Shown here piece after piece: positions 37,424 through 45,500 of a DNA stretch of 64,000 nucleotides. This DNA comes from Cesiribacter sp. SM1. GTDB lineage: Bacteria > Bacteroidota > Bacteroidia > Cytophagales > Cyclobacteriaceae. Under the pieces are notes generated by a model that saw only the letters and a program-made list of their open reading frames with translations, was not told the origin of the DNA and did no database searches. Position 1 is the first letter of the stretch. Every line of letters starts with the position of its first letter. The translations under genes were made by a program, and so were the position numbers. Location: NCBI RefSeq assembly GCF_020178975.1, contig NZ_JAHXBU010000091.1, positions 1 through 64,000 of the forward strand, written 5' to 3'.

Positions 37424-38479
37424 CTAGAAACCAAGTACCTGTACATTCATTGCAAAGTTACAGCTTTCACAATCACGGGCTTTGTAGGTAGCAATGCCTA
37501 CCACCTCACCATCCATGGTCATTACCGGGCTGCCGCTGCTACCCGGAGAAATGGCTGCATCTATCTGCAGCACGGCTTCTTTCTTACCCTGGTCCCTGAT
37601 AGCAGACACCACACCACGGGTAATCGTACTTTCCAGGCCGCGGGGGTTGCCCAGCACAAATATATCGGTGCCCTTACGCGGCGTTTTACGGGCGGGCTTC
37701 AGGAAGGGATATTCCTCACCCTCTGCCAGATCTACCCTGAATACGATATAGTCGAAATTCTTATCCTTGGAGATGATGTCGGTTACTTTATAACGACTGC
37801 CGTTTGCTGTACGAATCATCCACTCGGTACCACCATCAAACACATGGTAGTTACTCACACACAGGCCATTCTCCATCAGGAAGAATCCTGTGCCCTGGCT
37901 TACGGTTTTTCCTTTTTCATCGCGGCCGAGTACCAGAAAAACACACTGTTCGGCATACTCCACCAGATCTGCAAAACTGTTGAACTCTGTACGTGCCTTT
38001 GTAGCATTGGCAGCAATGGCTCCAATGCCATTCTTTTTAATAGGGCCAACTTCAGGCAGTACTTCTGCCGGCTGGTGCGTGGTTAAAGTTGTATAAGAAG
38101 AAAATGCCCTTAGACTATCCGTTAACCAGGTATCGTTTAGTGCTGCCAGCCCCTGCTGCAGGATCTGGGCGTTCAGGTGCTGCCCTCCTTCGGTTACAGC
38201 ATATCCCCACACCTCATCTACCAGCTCGGCATCGGGATAGTTACTGCGGTCAAACACAACACGGACTTTCCTGTTCAGGGCCTTGTCTTCCAGAAACTCC
38301 TGGCTTGCCTGCGTAGGCTCTACGCCAATCAGGTGCACCTTTTTACCATTCTTTAGTGTAAGGGTGTTGCCATCCTCCACTTTAGTAACAGTATGTGCCA
38401 GGTCCTCAAAATCTGTACTACATGCTACAGCAAGTAATGCCAATAGCCCCAAAAACAATCTATTCATCCAGTTCTTCAT
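37424..38479 (-). CDS. Lipoprotein with degenerate SNase-like domain and trypsin-like protease
   Basis: The predicted 351-residue lipoprotein starts MKNWMNRLFLGLLALLAVAC (start at 38479; MNRL at 38467 is an alternative). Cys20 would be lipidated. Residues about 28-130 resemble a staphylococcal-nuclease (SNase) fold: VTKVEDGNTLTL, KKVHLIGVEPTQ, then WGYAVTEGGQHLNAQILQQGLAALN. Typical SNases have DGDT, R-LIGI and D/E-rich metal and catalytic positions, but here they read DGNT and HLIGV, so it is probably not an active nuclease. Residues about 180-350 form a trypsin-like protease with His212 (SNYHVFDGG), Asp243 (NFDYIVFRVD) and Ser315 (SPGSSGSPV). It overlaps the MotB-like gene by a few bases and is the last gene of the cluster. 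Confidence 0.8.
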   Translation of the reverse strand: MKNWMNRLFLGLLALLAVACSTDFEDLAHTVTKVEDGNTLTLKNGKKVHLIGVEPTQASQEFLEDKALNRKVRVVFDRSNYPDAELVDEVWGYAVTEGGQHLNAQILQQGLAALNDTWLTDSLRAFSSYTTLTTHQPAEVLPEVGPIKKNGIGAIAANATKARTEFNSFADLVEYAEQCVFLVLGRDEKGKTVSQGTGFFLMENGLCVSNYHVFDGGTEWMIRTANGSRYKVTDIISKDKNFDYIVFRVDLAEGEEYPFLKPARKTPRKGTDIFVLGNPRGLESTITRGVVSAIRDQGKKEAVLQIDAAISPGSSGSPVMTMDGEVVGIATYKARDCESCNFAMNVQVLGF

Positions 38480-39152
38480 GCTCCCGCTTCTGTATTTGCC
38501 CTGTTTTAGGTATAATCTGTATAAGAAATCGTCTGTTCTTTCCTTCTTCTCCTCTGCCATTGTAACGGCCAGCTCCATAAATCCCACTTCCTGCTATTAT
38601 TAACTCAAAATTATCTTTATCAAAGGTAATGCCATTCCGCTTCCAGAGACTTGCCAGCGCCAGTGCCCGTTGATAACTTAATAAATAAGTTTGCTGTATA
38701 AAGGTACGGTCTCTATTGATTTGTGGGTCCCGGGGATCACGGGCTGCCATTCCTTCCACTATTACAAGGTACTTCACATCCAGCTCATTCGCAATAGAAG
38801 CACGGTCTGCCTCCTCTATGAGTGCTTGTAATTGTTGGCCGGCTTCTATCAGGTTTTTGGTATATTTTTGGGGAATCTCGTATTCCCACTGTGCAAACTG
38901 AACGGGCACCATTAGCTCATAGCGCTGATTTTGGGGCTGAAACTCGAAATAGGGACTCTCATCTAACCTATGTAAGGCTTGTTCTAATTCTTTAATTTTT
39001 TTATAGTTTGTGGCAAACAATTCGAGCTGCTCCTCCCGCTCACGGAAAAGCCTGAAACTCAAAACAAATAACACCATCATTACCACAAAGAGCGCAGTTA
39101 GCAGATCGGCATAACTGGGCCAGAAGAAAGAGGAGGGCGCACGCATAGGCAT
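38460..39152 (-). CDS. MotB/OmpA-like partner of a proton channel (ZorB-like)
   Basis: This 230-residue protein has the layout of MotB and ZorB. One N-terminal membrane helix follows a short cytoplasmic start (MPMRAPSSFFWPSYADLLTA), with Asp16 in PSYADLL at the place of the proton-carrying Asp. A charged coiled-coil-like segment (REREEQLELFATNYKKIKEL) leads to an OmpA-type peptidoglycan-binding domain at about 125-215: VEGMAARD, LLSYQRALALASLW, NGITFDKDNFELIIAG, and NRRFLIQI. It lies 18 bases downstream of the MotA-like gene. It would anchor a stator to the cell wall. A role in flagellar motility is unlikely because no flagellar genes are near and the tail of the partner is unlike MotA. Confidence 0.9.
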   Translation of the reverse strand: MPMRAPSSFFWPSYADLLTALFVVMMVLFVLSFRLFREREEQLELFATNYKKIKELEQALHRLDESPYFEFQPQNQRYELMVPVQFAQWEYEIPQKYTKNLIEAGQQLQALIEEADRASIANELDVKYLVIVEGMAARDPRDPQINRDRTFIQQTYLLSYQRALALASLWKRNGITFDKDNFELIIAGSGIYGAGRYNGRGEEGKNRRFLIQIIPKTGQIQKREHEELDE

Positions 39153-39170
39153 GTTAGTTTTTTCCTAAAC

Positions 39171-40805
39171 TTAGCGACCGCCCAACATACGTTGAAACCA
39201 GCTTTTACGCTCGTTCAGCTGCTGCATATGGTTGTTTAGTAATTCCATTTCTTTTAGTACTCTTCCCTGGGTCTGCCCATCCTGGTTGATTTTCCGGATC
39301 AGGTACTGCTGGGTTTCCAGCAAATGTTTTAATGTATCGGCAAACAGCTCACGCATGCTCTGCACATCGTCTTCCATATGGCGAATGGGCTGCAGCTGTT
39401 CGCTTATTTTCTGATACACATTATCCTGCTTTAGGCGTTCAAAATGCTGGCGTAACTCCTCTCCTGCATCCTGCTCTTCCTTTTGCATTATTTGAAGCCT
39501 GCGCCTTACCATTTCGCCAATTTCGTCTCCTGCTTCAATAAAATGCTGCTGTATGCCATGCGTTAGCTGCTCCATTTTATCCTGGTGCGCAGAGAGATAC
39601 CCCAGCTGCTTGCGAATAAGCTCCTCGTTTTGTTTCAGGTATCCCTGCACATCATCGAGCTGCCGCAGGTGATCCACAATTTCACGGATATCGGCAGCTG
39701 CTTCACGGCCGGTATCCATACTTTCGTTAAGCCGCTGCAAGTATTGGCCAAAACGTTCAAAGAGCGTTTCGTTTTTCTGAATCTGTTCAAAGAACCGCAG
39801 GTTGGCTTCTGTAAGCTGACTGTAGTCTGATTGCTGAAGCGCAATTAGAAAACGCTCCTGCAGGCCAACATATTGGTTCAGGTTGGCAAAAACTGATTTA
39901 AAATCGCTGATACGCTGAAAAAAGTCTTTATTGAACTCATCCAGTACCAACTTAAGGTTGCCCAGACTGCGGGAAAGATCGGATTGCAACTGGGGCAACA
40001 GCTGTATCTGTAAAAAGTTGAGCCAATCGTTCTGGCGTGCAGTTGCGGTGGCAGATGCCAGCCTGTATTCCCTGTTTCCGAGCAGCGTAAAAAGCAGCCC
40101 AAAAAAACTGCCTCCCATGGCTACCACCACGCCAAGCAAAAAGCGGCCTATAGCTTCTTCTGTTACACCATCAGTCACTACAGCACCCAAACCCAGAATT
40201 ACGCCCAGGAAAGTGCCTAGCAGGCCAATGTACAGCGGTGAAGCTACTGTTGCCTGCAAGCTGCCTGTTTCGGCCTCAAACCTGCGCTGGCTCATGTCTT
40301 TAATGGCATCAAGGCCTGTAACGGCACCCTGGTTGCGCAACAGGTAAGCCTGCACCTCCTGCAGTACTGCTGCAAAACCTTCTGAAGGCTGGTGTGCAGC
40401 CGGTACCTCCGCAAGTTGACTGGAAGCATCCTGCTGCAGCGCTGGCCTGATGGAGAATCCCGAGCTGGAGGCAAGCGCCTCCAGCTCTTTCTGCGAAAGC
40501 AGAAAGCTAGAGGCGCTGTTTTTATCCCTGTCTGTTTCTTCCACTACATAAAACTCGCCCTCTCTTCCTTTTATCCTGAAGATGTGGTCTGGCTCTGCAG
40601 CAAGCACATAAGGAGTGCCGGACTGTATGGCCTGAAGAGGATTGATGGTAGGCGATGCAAATGCTTTTTCTGCAGGCTGCATAAAGAGCTGGCCTTGTTC
40701 AGGAAAAAAATTGCGCAGAACAGCTGCTTGTTGCCTGTTTTGCAGAAACACGCGCAGCTGCAGTGCCACCACGGCAATAATCACAATTATTTCCAGAACT
40801 ATCAT
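39171..40805 (-). CDS. MotA/TolQ/ExbB-like proton-channel protein with long tail (ZorA-like)
   Basis: This 544-residue protein has three predicted membrane helices: residues 1-21, about 189-210 (SPLYIGLLGTFLGVILGLGA) and about 219-243 (IGRFLLGVVVAMGGSFFGLL). GLLGTFLG is the usual channel motif of MotA/TolQ/ExbB. Between the first and second helix is a soluble region of 165 residues, unusually long. After the third helix, about 300 residues are highly charged and predicted to be a long alpha-helical or coiled-coil tail (for example FNKDFFQRISDFKSVFANL, LRQLDDVQGYLKQNEELI). A tail of this kind is known from ZorA of Zorya defence systems, not from motility stators. It is followed after 18 bases by the MotB-like gene. 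Confidence 0.88.
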   Translation of the reverse strand: MIVLEIIVIIAVVALQLRVFLQNRQQAAVLRNFFPEQGQLFMQPAEKAFASPTINPLQAIQSGTPYVLAAEPDHIFRIKGREGEFYVVEETDRDKNSASSFLLSQKELEALASSSGFSIRPALQQDASSQLAEVPAAHQPSEGFAAVLQEVQAYLLRNQGAVTGLDAIKDMSQRRFEAETGSLQATVASPLYIGLLGTFLGVILGLGAVVTDGVTEEAIGRFLLGVVVAMGGSFFGLLFTLLGNREYRLASATATARQNDWLNFLQIQLLPQLQSDLSRSLGNLKLVLDEFNKDFFQRISDFKSVFANLNQYVGLQERFLIALQQSDYSQLTEANLRFFEQIQKNETLFERFGQYLQRLNESMDTGREAAADIREIVDHLRQLDDVQGYLKQNEELIRKQLGYLSAHQDKMEQLTHGIQQHFIEAGDEIGEMVRRRLQIMQKEEQDAGEELRQHFERLKQDNVYQKISEQLQPIRHMEDDVQSMRELFADTLKHLLETQQYLIRKINQDGQTQGRVLKEMELLNNHMQQLNERKSWFQRMLGGR

Positions 40806-40808
40806 AGC

Positions 40809-42062
40809 TTACTCAAAGCGAACTTTAGCTTTCTGCTGAATTTTCCAAACACTGCCTTCCTTCCGCAACCTGCCTTTTTCTTCGTTTACAACACGGCCGG
40901 GGTTTTCTTCCACCTCAGCAAAGTCACAACCTTCCTCAAAGAAACTAAGGCCGTTTTGCATGGCATAACGCTGTACTTCAGAATCTTCTGTTATCCAATA
41001 CTCTGCATCGGCTGGCTGGTCGGGCAGTATGCGTATGGTGTAGATACTATCGCGCTGCCGCTCCCGGCTCATTTCATTTTGATGAAAGCCTCCGCGGAAG
41101 GGCATTTTATCATAATAAAGCCCTGCATCTGTTTCTTTTTTAGGTCTGGCAGGCTCTGTTATGGCAACCGGAGCAGAAGGCGGCTCTGGTGCCTGTGCCG
41201 CAGCAGGTGGTTCTGGCTGCGGCTGCTGTGGTGCAGAGGGCCTGGCAGGCGGAGCGGGTTTTGCTGCTTCCTCCAGCTGCATGAGCTCATCCAACACCAG
41301 TTTTCTCACATCGTTTTCGGTTAAGCCAGCATTCTGTTCGGGCAACGGGCTTGGTGTTACGGTGGCTATTACAAATTCGTTAACCTGTTTTTCCAGCGTA
41401 CGAAACTCTCTTTTTAGCCGCGAATAGCGGTCCTCAAGATCTCGCAGCCGCCAGAAAAGCAAACCACCCAGGGCGGCGATTAAAAGCCATTGCAATATCT
41501 CGTTCCAGGACAGGTCTAAGCCTGAATCACTGGCAGCAACATCTGTAGCCGGTGCTGGCTGCTCTTCCTGAGCAAGGGCTCCGGCAGGCATATCATTACC
41601 AGTAGTAGCCAACTCCTCGCTCTGGGCCCCTACCTGGCGTGCTATCAGCATAAGCTGCTGCTGCAGGCTATCCACACTATTGAGCCTGGCCTGGTTGGAA
41701 CGGCGAACAGAAGATTGTTTAAGCCTGGTACTAATCTCACTCACAAGCTTTTGGAGCTTAGCCTCAGTAGAAGAAAAACCCTGGTAAACAGCCGGTTTAT
41801 CTATGCTACTCATCAGCCTCATTACGCCTAAATTAGCATCGGTTGCAGTCATACTCTTTTGCAGTGCATCCCACGACTGGCAGTTCACACTGGGCAACAG
41901 GCTGTCGGCACCATTATCTTCATAAACAAACCGGGTGGTTTCGCACCAGATACGCAAACGGGCATGGTGAAAAGCCAGGCTATCGCTCTGTGCCGCCCGA
42001 ACTGCAACCGGCGCCAGCAGGCAGCCCGTTAGCAGTAGCAGCATAATAGATTTAACGGTCAT
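40809..42062 (-). CDS. Bitopic membrane protein with proline-rich linker, unknown function
   Basis: This 417-residue protein starts with a signal peptide (about 1-22, LLLLTGCLLAPVAVRA). The helical region after it (about 23-165) should lie in the periplasm. One membrane helix follows at about 178-196 (WNEILQWLLIAALGGLLFWR), then a short coiled coil (LEDRYSRLKREFRTLEKQ). A proline-rich linker at about 270-305 (PPARPSAPQQPQPEPP and more) precedes a C-terminal beta-rich domain of about 110 residues (LYYDKMPFRGGFHQNEMS, then YWITEDSEVQRYAM). It would connect periplasm and cytoplasm. No homologue is recognised. It overlaps the actin-like gene by 11 bases and ends three bases before the MotA-like gene, so it is part of the operon. 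Confidence 0.75.
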   Translation of the reverse strand: MTVKSIMLLLLTGCLLAPVAVRAAQSDSLAFHHARLRIWCETTRFVYEDNGADSLLPSVNCQSWDALQKSMTATDANLGVMRLMSSIDKPAVYQGFSSTEAKLQKLVSEISTRLKQSSVRRSNQARLNSVDSLQQQLMLIARQVGAQSEELATTGNDMPAGALAQEEQPAPATDVAASDSGLDLSWNEILQWLLIAALGGLLFWRLRDLEDRYSRLKREFRTLEKQVNEFVIATVTPSPLPEQNAGLTENDVRKLVLDELMQLEEAAKPAPPARPSAPQQPQPEPPAAAQAPEPPSAPVAITEPARPKKETDAGLYYDKMPFRGGFHQNEMSRERQRDSIYTIRILPDQPADAEYWITEDSEVQRYAMQNGLSFFEEGCDFAEVEENPGRVVNEEKGRLRKEGSVWKIQQKAKVRFE

Positions 42063-45000
42063 AATGAGCTTTGTAAATTTCTTTTGACAACTCGTAAAGC
42101 GTTTGATAAAGCGGGTAGAAGAAAAGTGTTTCCGGCAGGGGCTTTTCTGCCATATTGCGGTGCTCCAGCAAACGGTTCATGCCCAGGTGCAGGCTATCGG
42201 AAAGCTTAGACTTAATCTTCTCTCTTAGCCAGGGCAGGTCTGCTTCGATGGCAAAATCATCAAAGAAGCGTGTGAGCTTATCATTACCCAATACCAGCTC
42301 AAAGAAAGCTTCAGCATTTTGCAGCACCTCCTGCTGTACCTGGGTATCTGCATCATGGTAGCGCAGCGGGGTATCGAACAGGTTTTGCCCCTGGCCGGTG
42401 CCAAGCATTTTTACAGGCTTGGCGCCATCATAATCGTGCACAGCCGGGTTAAAGAACACGCCGCCATTAGCAGTTGCTTCTTTAGGCTTTCTGGCCTGAA
42501 TAATTCTGAAATTATCGGGCACCGGCGTCTGGCAAACCTCCTCCAGCAGCGCACGCGTGAGCCGCTCCAGACTGCTGGTATTGCCACCACCGCTTAAAAA
42601 GTTGAGGTAAAGGCTACCCTTGCCGCTAAAGGTTATATAACGTGGTATTTTAAGGCCCAGGTGATTGATAATCTGGCCGCAATGGAACAGAATAGCAGTG
42701 TAGTGCAGGTAAAAAATTACCCGCAGATAACGCGCCCTGATGAACACATTGTTGAACATGGCCGGATCAACATTATTGAAGATGTCGTTGATTACATCTG
42801 CTGAGGTCTGGCTGATTGACTTTGGCTTGAAAGGCTTATCGGCCAGCTTCTGGTAAGCAAGCAAAAAGCCATTGTCTATGGTAGAAATTTTATTGAAACC
42901 ATCGCCCCAGAGTGCATTGCCGGCAAAGCGGAAAGAAGAGCCCCAGGCTGGTTGCTGGTTTATAAAGAATAAAATATCTGTAGAACCACCGCCTATGTCA
43001 ATATTCAGCAAGTGATCATCGCGGGTTGGCACCACCTCACCTGCAGAAGACAGGTAGTAGTAAGGCGCGGCAGACTCTGTAAGGTGCAGCGGCTTCCGTT
43101 CTGTACGGAATATCTGCTGATAGTTGCGCGTCCATTTTTCTTCGAACAGGTTAAAGGCAAAGGCATCGAGACTAAGTGGCGAGAACCACACCAGGCGGGT
43201 TTGCTCCAGGATGCCATCGTTCAGGGCCACTTTATGCTTGATGAGGCGCAGCAGCTCACTAAAGAACACATCAATGCGGTCGTTGCCTTTGCGGTCCAGC
43301 TCGGTGCTCCATTTCAGGTCTGTTTTATAGGCAGTATGGCCCGGCACATCCAGTTCTTTGTTGATACCAAAGCCTATGTTGATATTACCAAGCATATCGG
43401 TAGGCCTAGCAATAAAATCACTTACCTCGCAGGTTGCAGTGCGGATTGGAAAAGCCACTTCGGCTCCGCTCGCCTGCCCGCCAATGAGGTATGGCACAAA
43501 CTCACGGCTTACCACTGTATCGATCTCCATGGCCCTGTGCAACGAGGCCTGCTTGTACCGCTGTATGGGCAGCAGTCCGGCCTCATCAGAAGGTTTGTTG
43601 AGCATAACCACCTGCGGGTCGCTCTCTTCGATAGAGAAAGGCTGTGGGGCTACGTTAGTGCCTGTGGTGTAGGCAATGTGTGTGTTGGTTGTTCCGAAAT
43701 CTATGGCAAAAGTAAATCGTTTGGTGCCCGGCCCTGCTTCATTCCATTTCGGAATTAACAAGCCTCTCACCGGCTCCTGCCCTCTTTCGCTTAAAGGGTG
43801 TATGATTTCGGCATAATCGAAATGGGTGTTGAACACCTCGTAATAGGTGGAGCCATAGGCACCCTCCTGTTTACTGATCCGGCGTGTTTTTTTAATGCCT
43901 CTTCCTTCCGGTGCTTCGCGCAGGGGCTGGGTTTCCAGGTAAAACTGCATGCTAAACTCACCAAATGCAGCCTGCCCGTTTACCTCCAGATCTACCAGCA
44001 TTACCTTGTAAAAATCATTGTAGGCCGGGTCTGGTAACTTCAGGAAAGGGAATACCCCCAGACCCAAACGTGTAGAGACGATCTTTCCTTTTTTAGGAAT
44101 TTCCTGTCCGTTTTCGTCCCTTGGGTTCTGCGGGTTTTCGTAATAGATCTTTTCAAAAAGGATATGTCCTCTTTTTACCGGAACAGACAGCTGCACCTTG
44201 ATATAAGCAGGGTCTACAATAAAGGTCAGGTATTTATCCAGATCCCTGAAGCTGAAATAGCTAAAGTACTCCCTGCGGATGGGCAGCAGGTAATTAAAGC
44301 GGAAGGTACGCTCACGCTCTGCCCCGTTCTGATACTGAACTTTGCCATGGTTAAAACGGTCGGTATTCAGCTCATAGGGAAGCTCCAGCAGGTGATCTTC
44401 CAGAAAATCGCCGGTGGTGAGGTAAGGATATTTATCTGATAAACCAGGCAGAATACGGCTTTCTGGCGGTGCTGTATTTTTAATGGGCACCTCTGTTTCC
44501 TGCTGCCACTGCCCGGAAACATAATTCCAGCCGGGATAATGGCCTTCGCGCAGTACCAGGGGCAGGCGATCGCCTTCTGGTGTGCGTGATGGCTGCAGCA
44601 CAAAGTCGCTTACTGCCGCTATATTAATGTTTTCTGCAGGCGCAGAGGCAAGGCGAACACTCCCAACCGATACCTGGCTGTTGGTGTCGTCATGCAGCGG
44701 CGCATACTCATTCAGGAAATTATCGGGTCCGTAGCCGGCCTCGAACTGTAGCTGGTTAAGCCGTTGCTGCAGTTGTGGTTCGGCCTGCTTTTGTGCCAGC
44801 GTTAAGTACTCATACATCGACTGGCATCGGCCTTTCAGTACCGGGTATGCCTGAAAAAGCTTGTTTAGGTAGAGCTGAAAATCATCGGGGCGCTGGTACA
44901 GGGGCACCGGCTCATCGAACAGGCGGTAACCTTTGCTGCTGTTTAAATCAAGCGCACCCAGGTCTGGCAGGGTAAAAACCAGGGTAAAGGGTGAGGTACC

Positions 45001-45486
45001 TGCAATAATACGATAGTTGTAGTATATGAGGTAGATATCTGAAAAGCCGTTGAAGGGGCTTTGCGGATTGTTGTAGTTTAAGAACAGCTGCAGGGTATTG
45101 GCCAGGAGCTGATGTTGCGGAATGGCCTCCAGCTGCTGCAGTTTTTCGTTTATGTTCCAGCGCCGAATCAGCAGGCGTTTTTCGGCCTGCTGGTATTTCT
45201 GAAAGTTGTACAACAGCTCTATAACATCCAGGCACTGCGACACCATGCGATGGTATATGGTATTATCGCTTAAGTCGCGCCTGGGTGAGTTCACCACAAA
45301 TTCAAAGGCTGTACGGAACAGGTACATCCTGGCTAGTGGCGAGGGTATGGAAGTAGATACCTTGCGGGCCCTGCCACCACTCGGGTCAGAAATGTGCTGG
45401 ATTAGGCTGCTGTCAATCTGCACGCTCTGCTTCCAACCTTCCAGTTCGGTAGAGGCATTTGTATGTAGTCGGAGTACTTTCGCCAT
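42052..45486 (-). CDS. Large protein with actin/Hsp70-type ATPase domain (SrfB-like)
   Basis: This 1144-residue cytoplasmic protein has an unrecognised N-terminal part of about 590 residues and a C-terminal actin/Hsp70-fold ATPase. The phosphate-1 motif is FAIDFGTTNTH with Asp596, and the phosphate-2 motif is NIDIGGGSTD with Asp830. The adenosine motif FSGKGSLYL lies near 950. The order and spacing fit the ASKHA (actin/Hsp70/sugar kinase) fold, with a large insert between the phosphate motifs. Size and layout resemble the SrfB family of virulence-associated proteins, a likely relation that I cannot confirm here. The N-terminal part contains no clear motif and may bind a partner of this cluster. 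It lies 14 bases downstream of the tubulin-like gene. Confidence 0.82.
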   Translation of the reverse strand: MAKVLRLHTNASTELEGWKQSVQIDSSLIQHISDPSGGRARKVSTSIPSPLARMYLFRTAFEFVVNSPRRDLSDNTIYHRMVSQCLDVIELLYNFQKYQQAEKRLLIRRWNINEKLQQLEAIPQHQLLANTLQLFLNYNNPQSPFNGFSDIYLIYYNYRIIAGTSPFTLVFTLPDLGALDLNSSKGYRLFDEPVPLYQRPDDFQLYLNKLFQAYPVLKGRCQSMYEYLTLAQKQAEPQLQQRLNQLQFEAGYGPDNFLNEYAPLHDDTNSQVSVGSVRLASAPAENINIAAVSDFVLQPSRTPEGDRLPLVLREGHYPGWNYVSGQWQQETEVPIKNTAPPESRILPGLSDKYPYLTTGDFLEDHLLELPYELNTDRFNHGKVQYQNGAERERTFRFNYLLPIRREYFSYFSFRDLDKYLTFIVDPAYIKVQLSVPVKRGHILFEKIYYENPQNPRDENGQEIPKKGKIVSTRLGLGVFPFLKLPDPAYNDFYKVMLVDLEVNGQAAFGEFSMQFYLETQPLREAPEGRGIKKTRRISKQEGAYGSTYYEVFNTHFDYAEIIHPLSERGQEPVRGLLIPKWNEAGPGTKRFTFAIDFGTTNTHIAYTTGTNVAPQPFSIEESDPQVVMLNKPSDEAGLLPIQRYKQASLHRAMEIDTVVSREFVPYLIGGQASGAEVAFPIRTATCEVSDFIARPTDMLGNINIGFGINKELDVPGHTAYKTDLKWSTELDRKGNDRIDVFFSELLRLIKHKVALNDGILEQTRLVWFSPLSLDAFAFNLFEEKWTRNYQQIFRTERKPLHLTESAAPYYYLSSAGEVVPTRDDHLLNIDIGGGSTDILFFINQQPAWGSSFRFAGNALWGDGFNKISTIDNGFLLAYQKLADKPFKPKSISQTSADVINDIFNNVDPAMFNNVFIRARYLRVIFYLHYTAILFHCGQIINHLGLKIPRYITFSGKGSLYLNFLSGGGNTSSLERLTRALLEEVCQTPVPDNFRIIQARKPKEATANGGVFFNPAVHDYDGAKPVKMLGTGQGQNLFDTPLRYHDADTQVQQEVLQNAEAFFELVLGNDKLTRFFDDFAIEADLPWLREKIKSKLSDSLHLGMNRLLEHRNMAEKPLPETLFFYPLYQTLYELSKEIYKAHYDR

Positions 45487-45500
45487 AAAAATAATTGCAA

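Noticed and set aside
38480-38587. Longer N-terminus of the protease-like lipoprotein
   Set aside because: The upstream 36 residues lie inside the MotB-like gene in another frame and lack signal-peptide character. The lipobox start at 38479 is better.
38460-40805. Full Zorya system
   Set aside because: Only ZorA/ZorB-like genes are seen. No ZorC, ZorD helicase or ZorE nuclease lies in the cluster, so the Zorya label is not applied.
38460-40805. Flagellar or gliding motor stator
   Set aside because: No flagellar or gliding (GldL/GldM) genes are near, and the long helical tail and neighbours do not fit.
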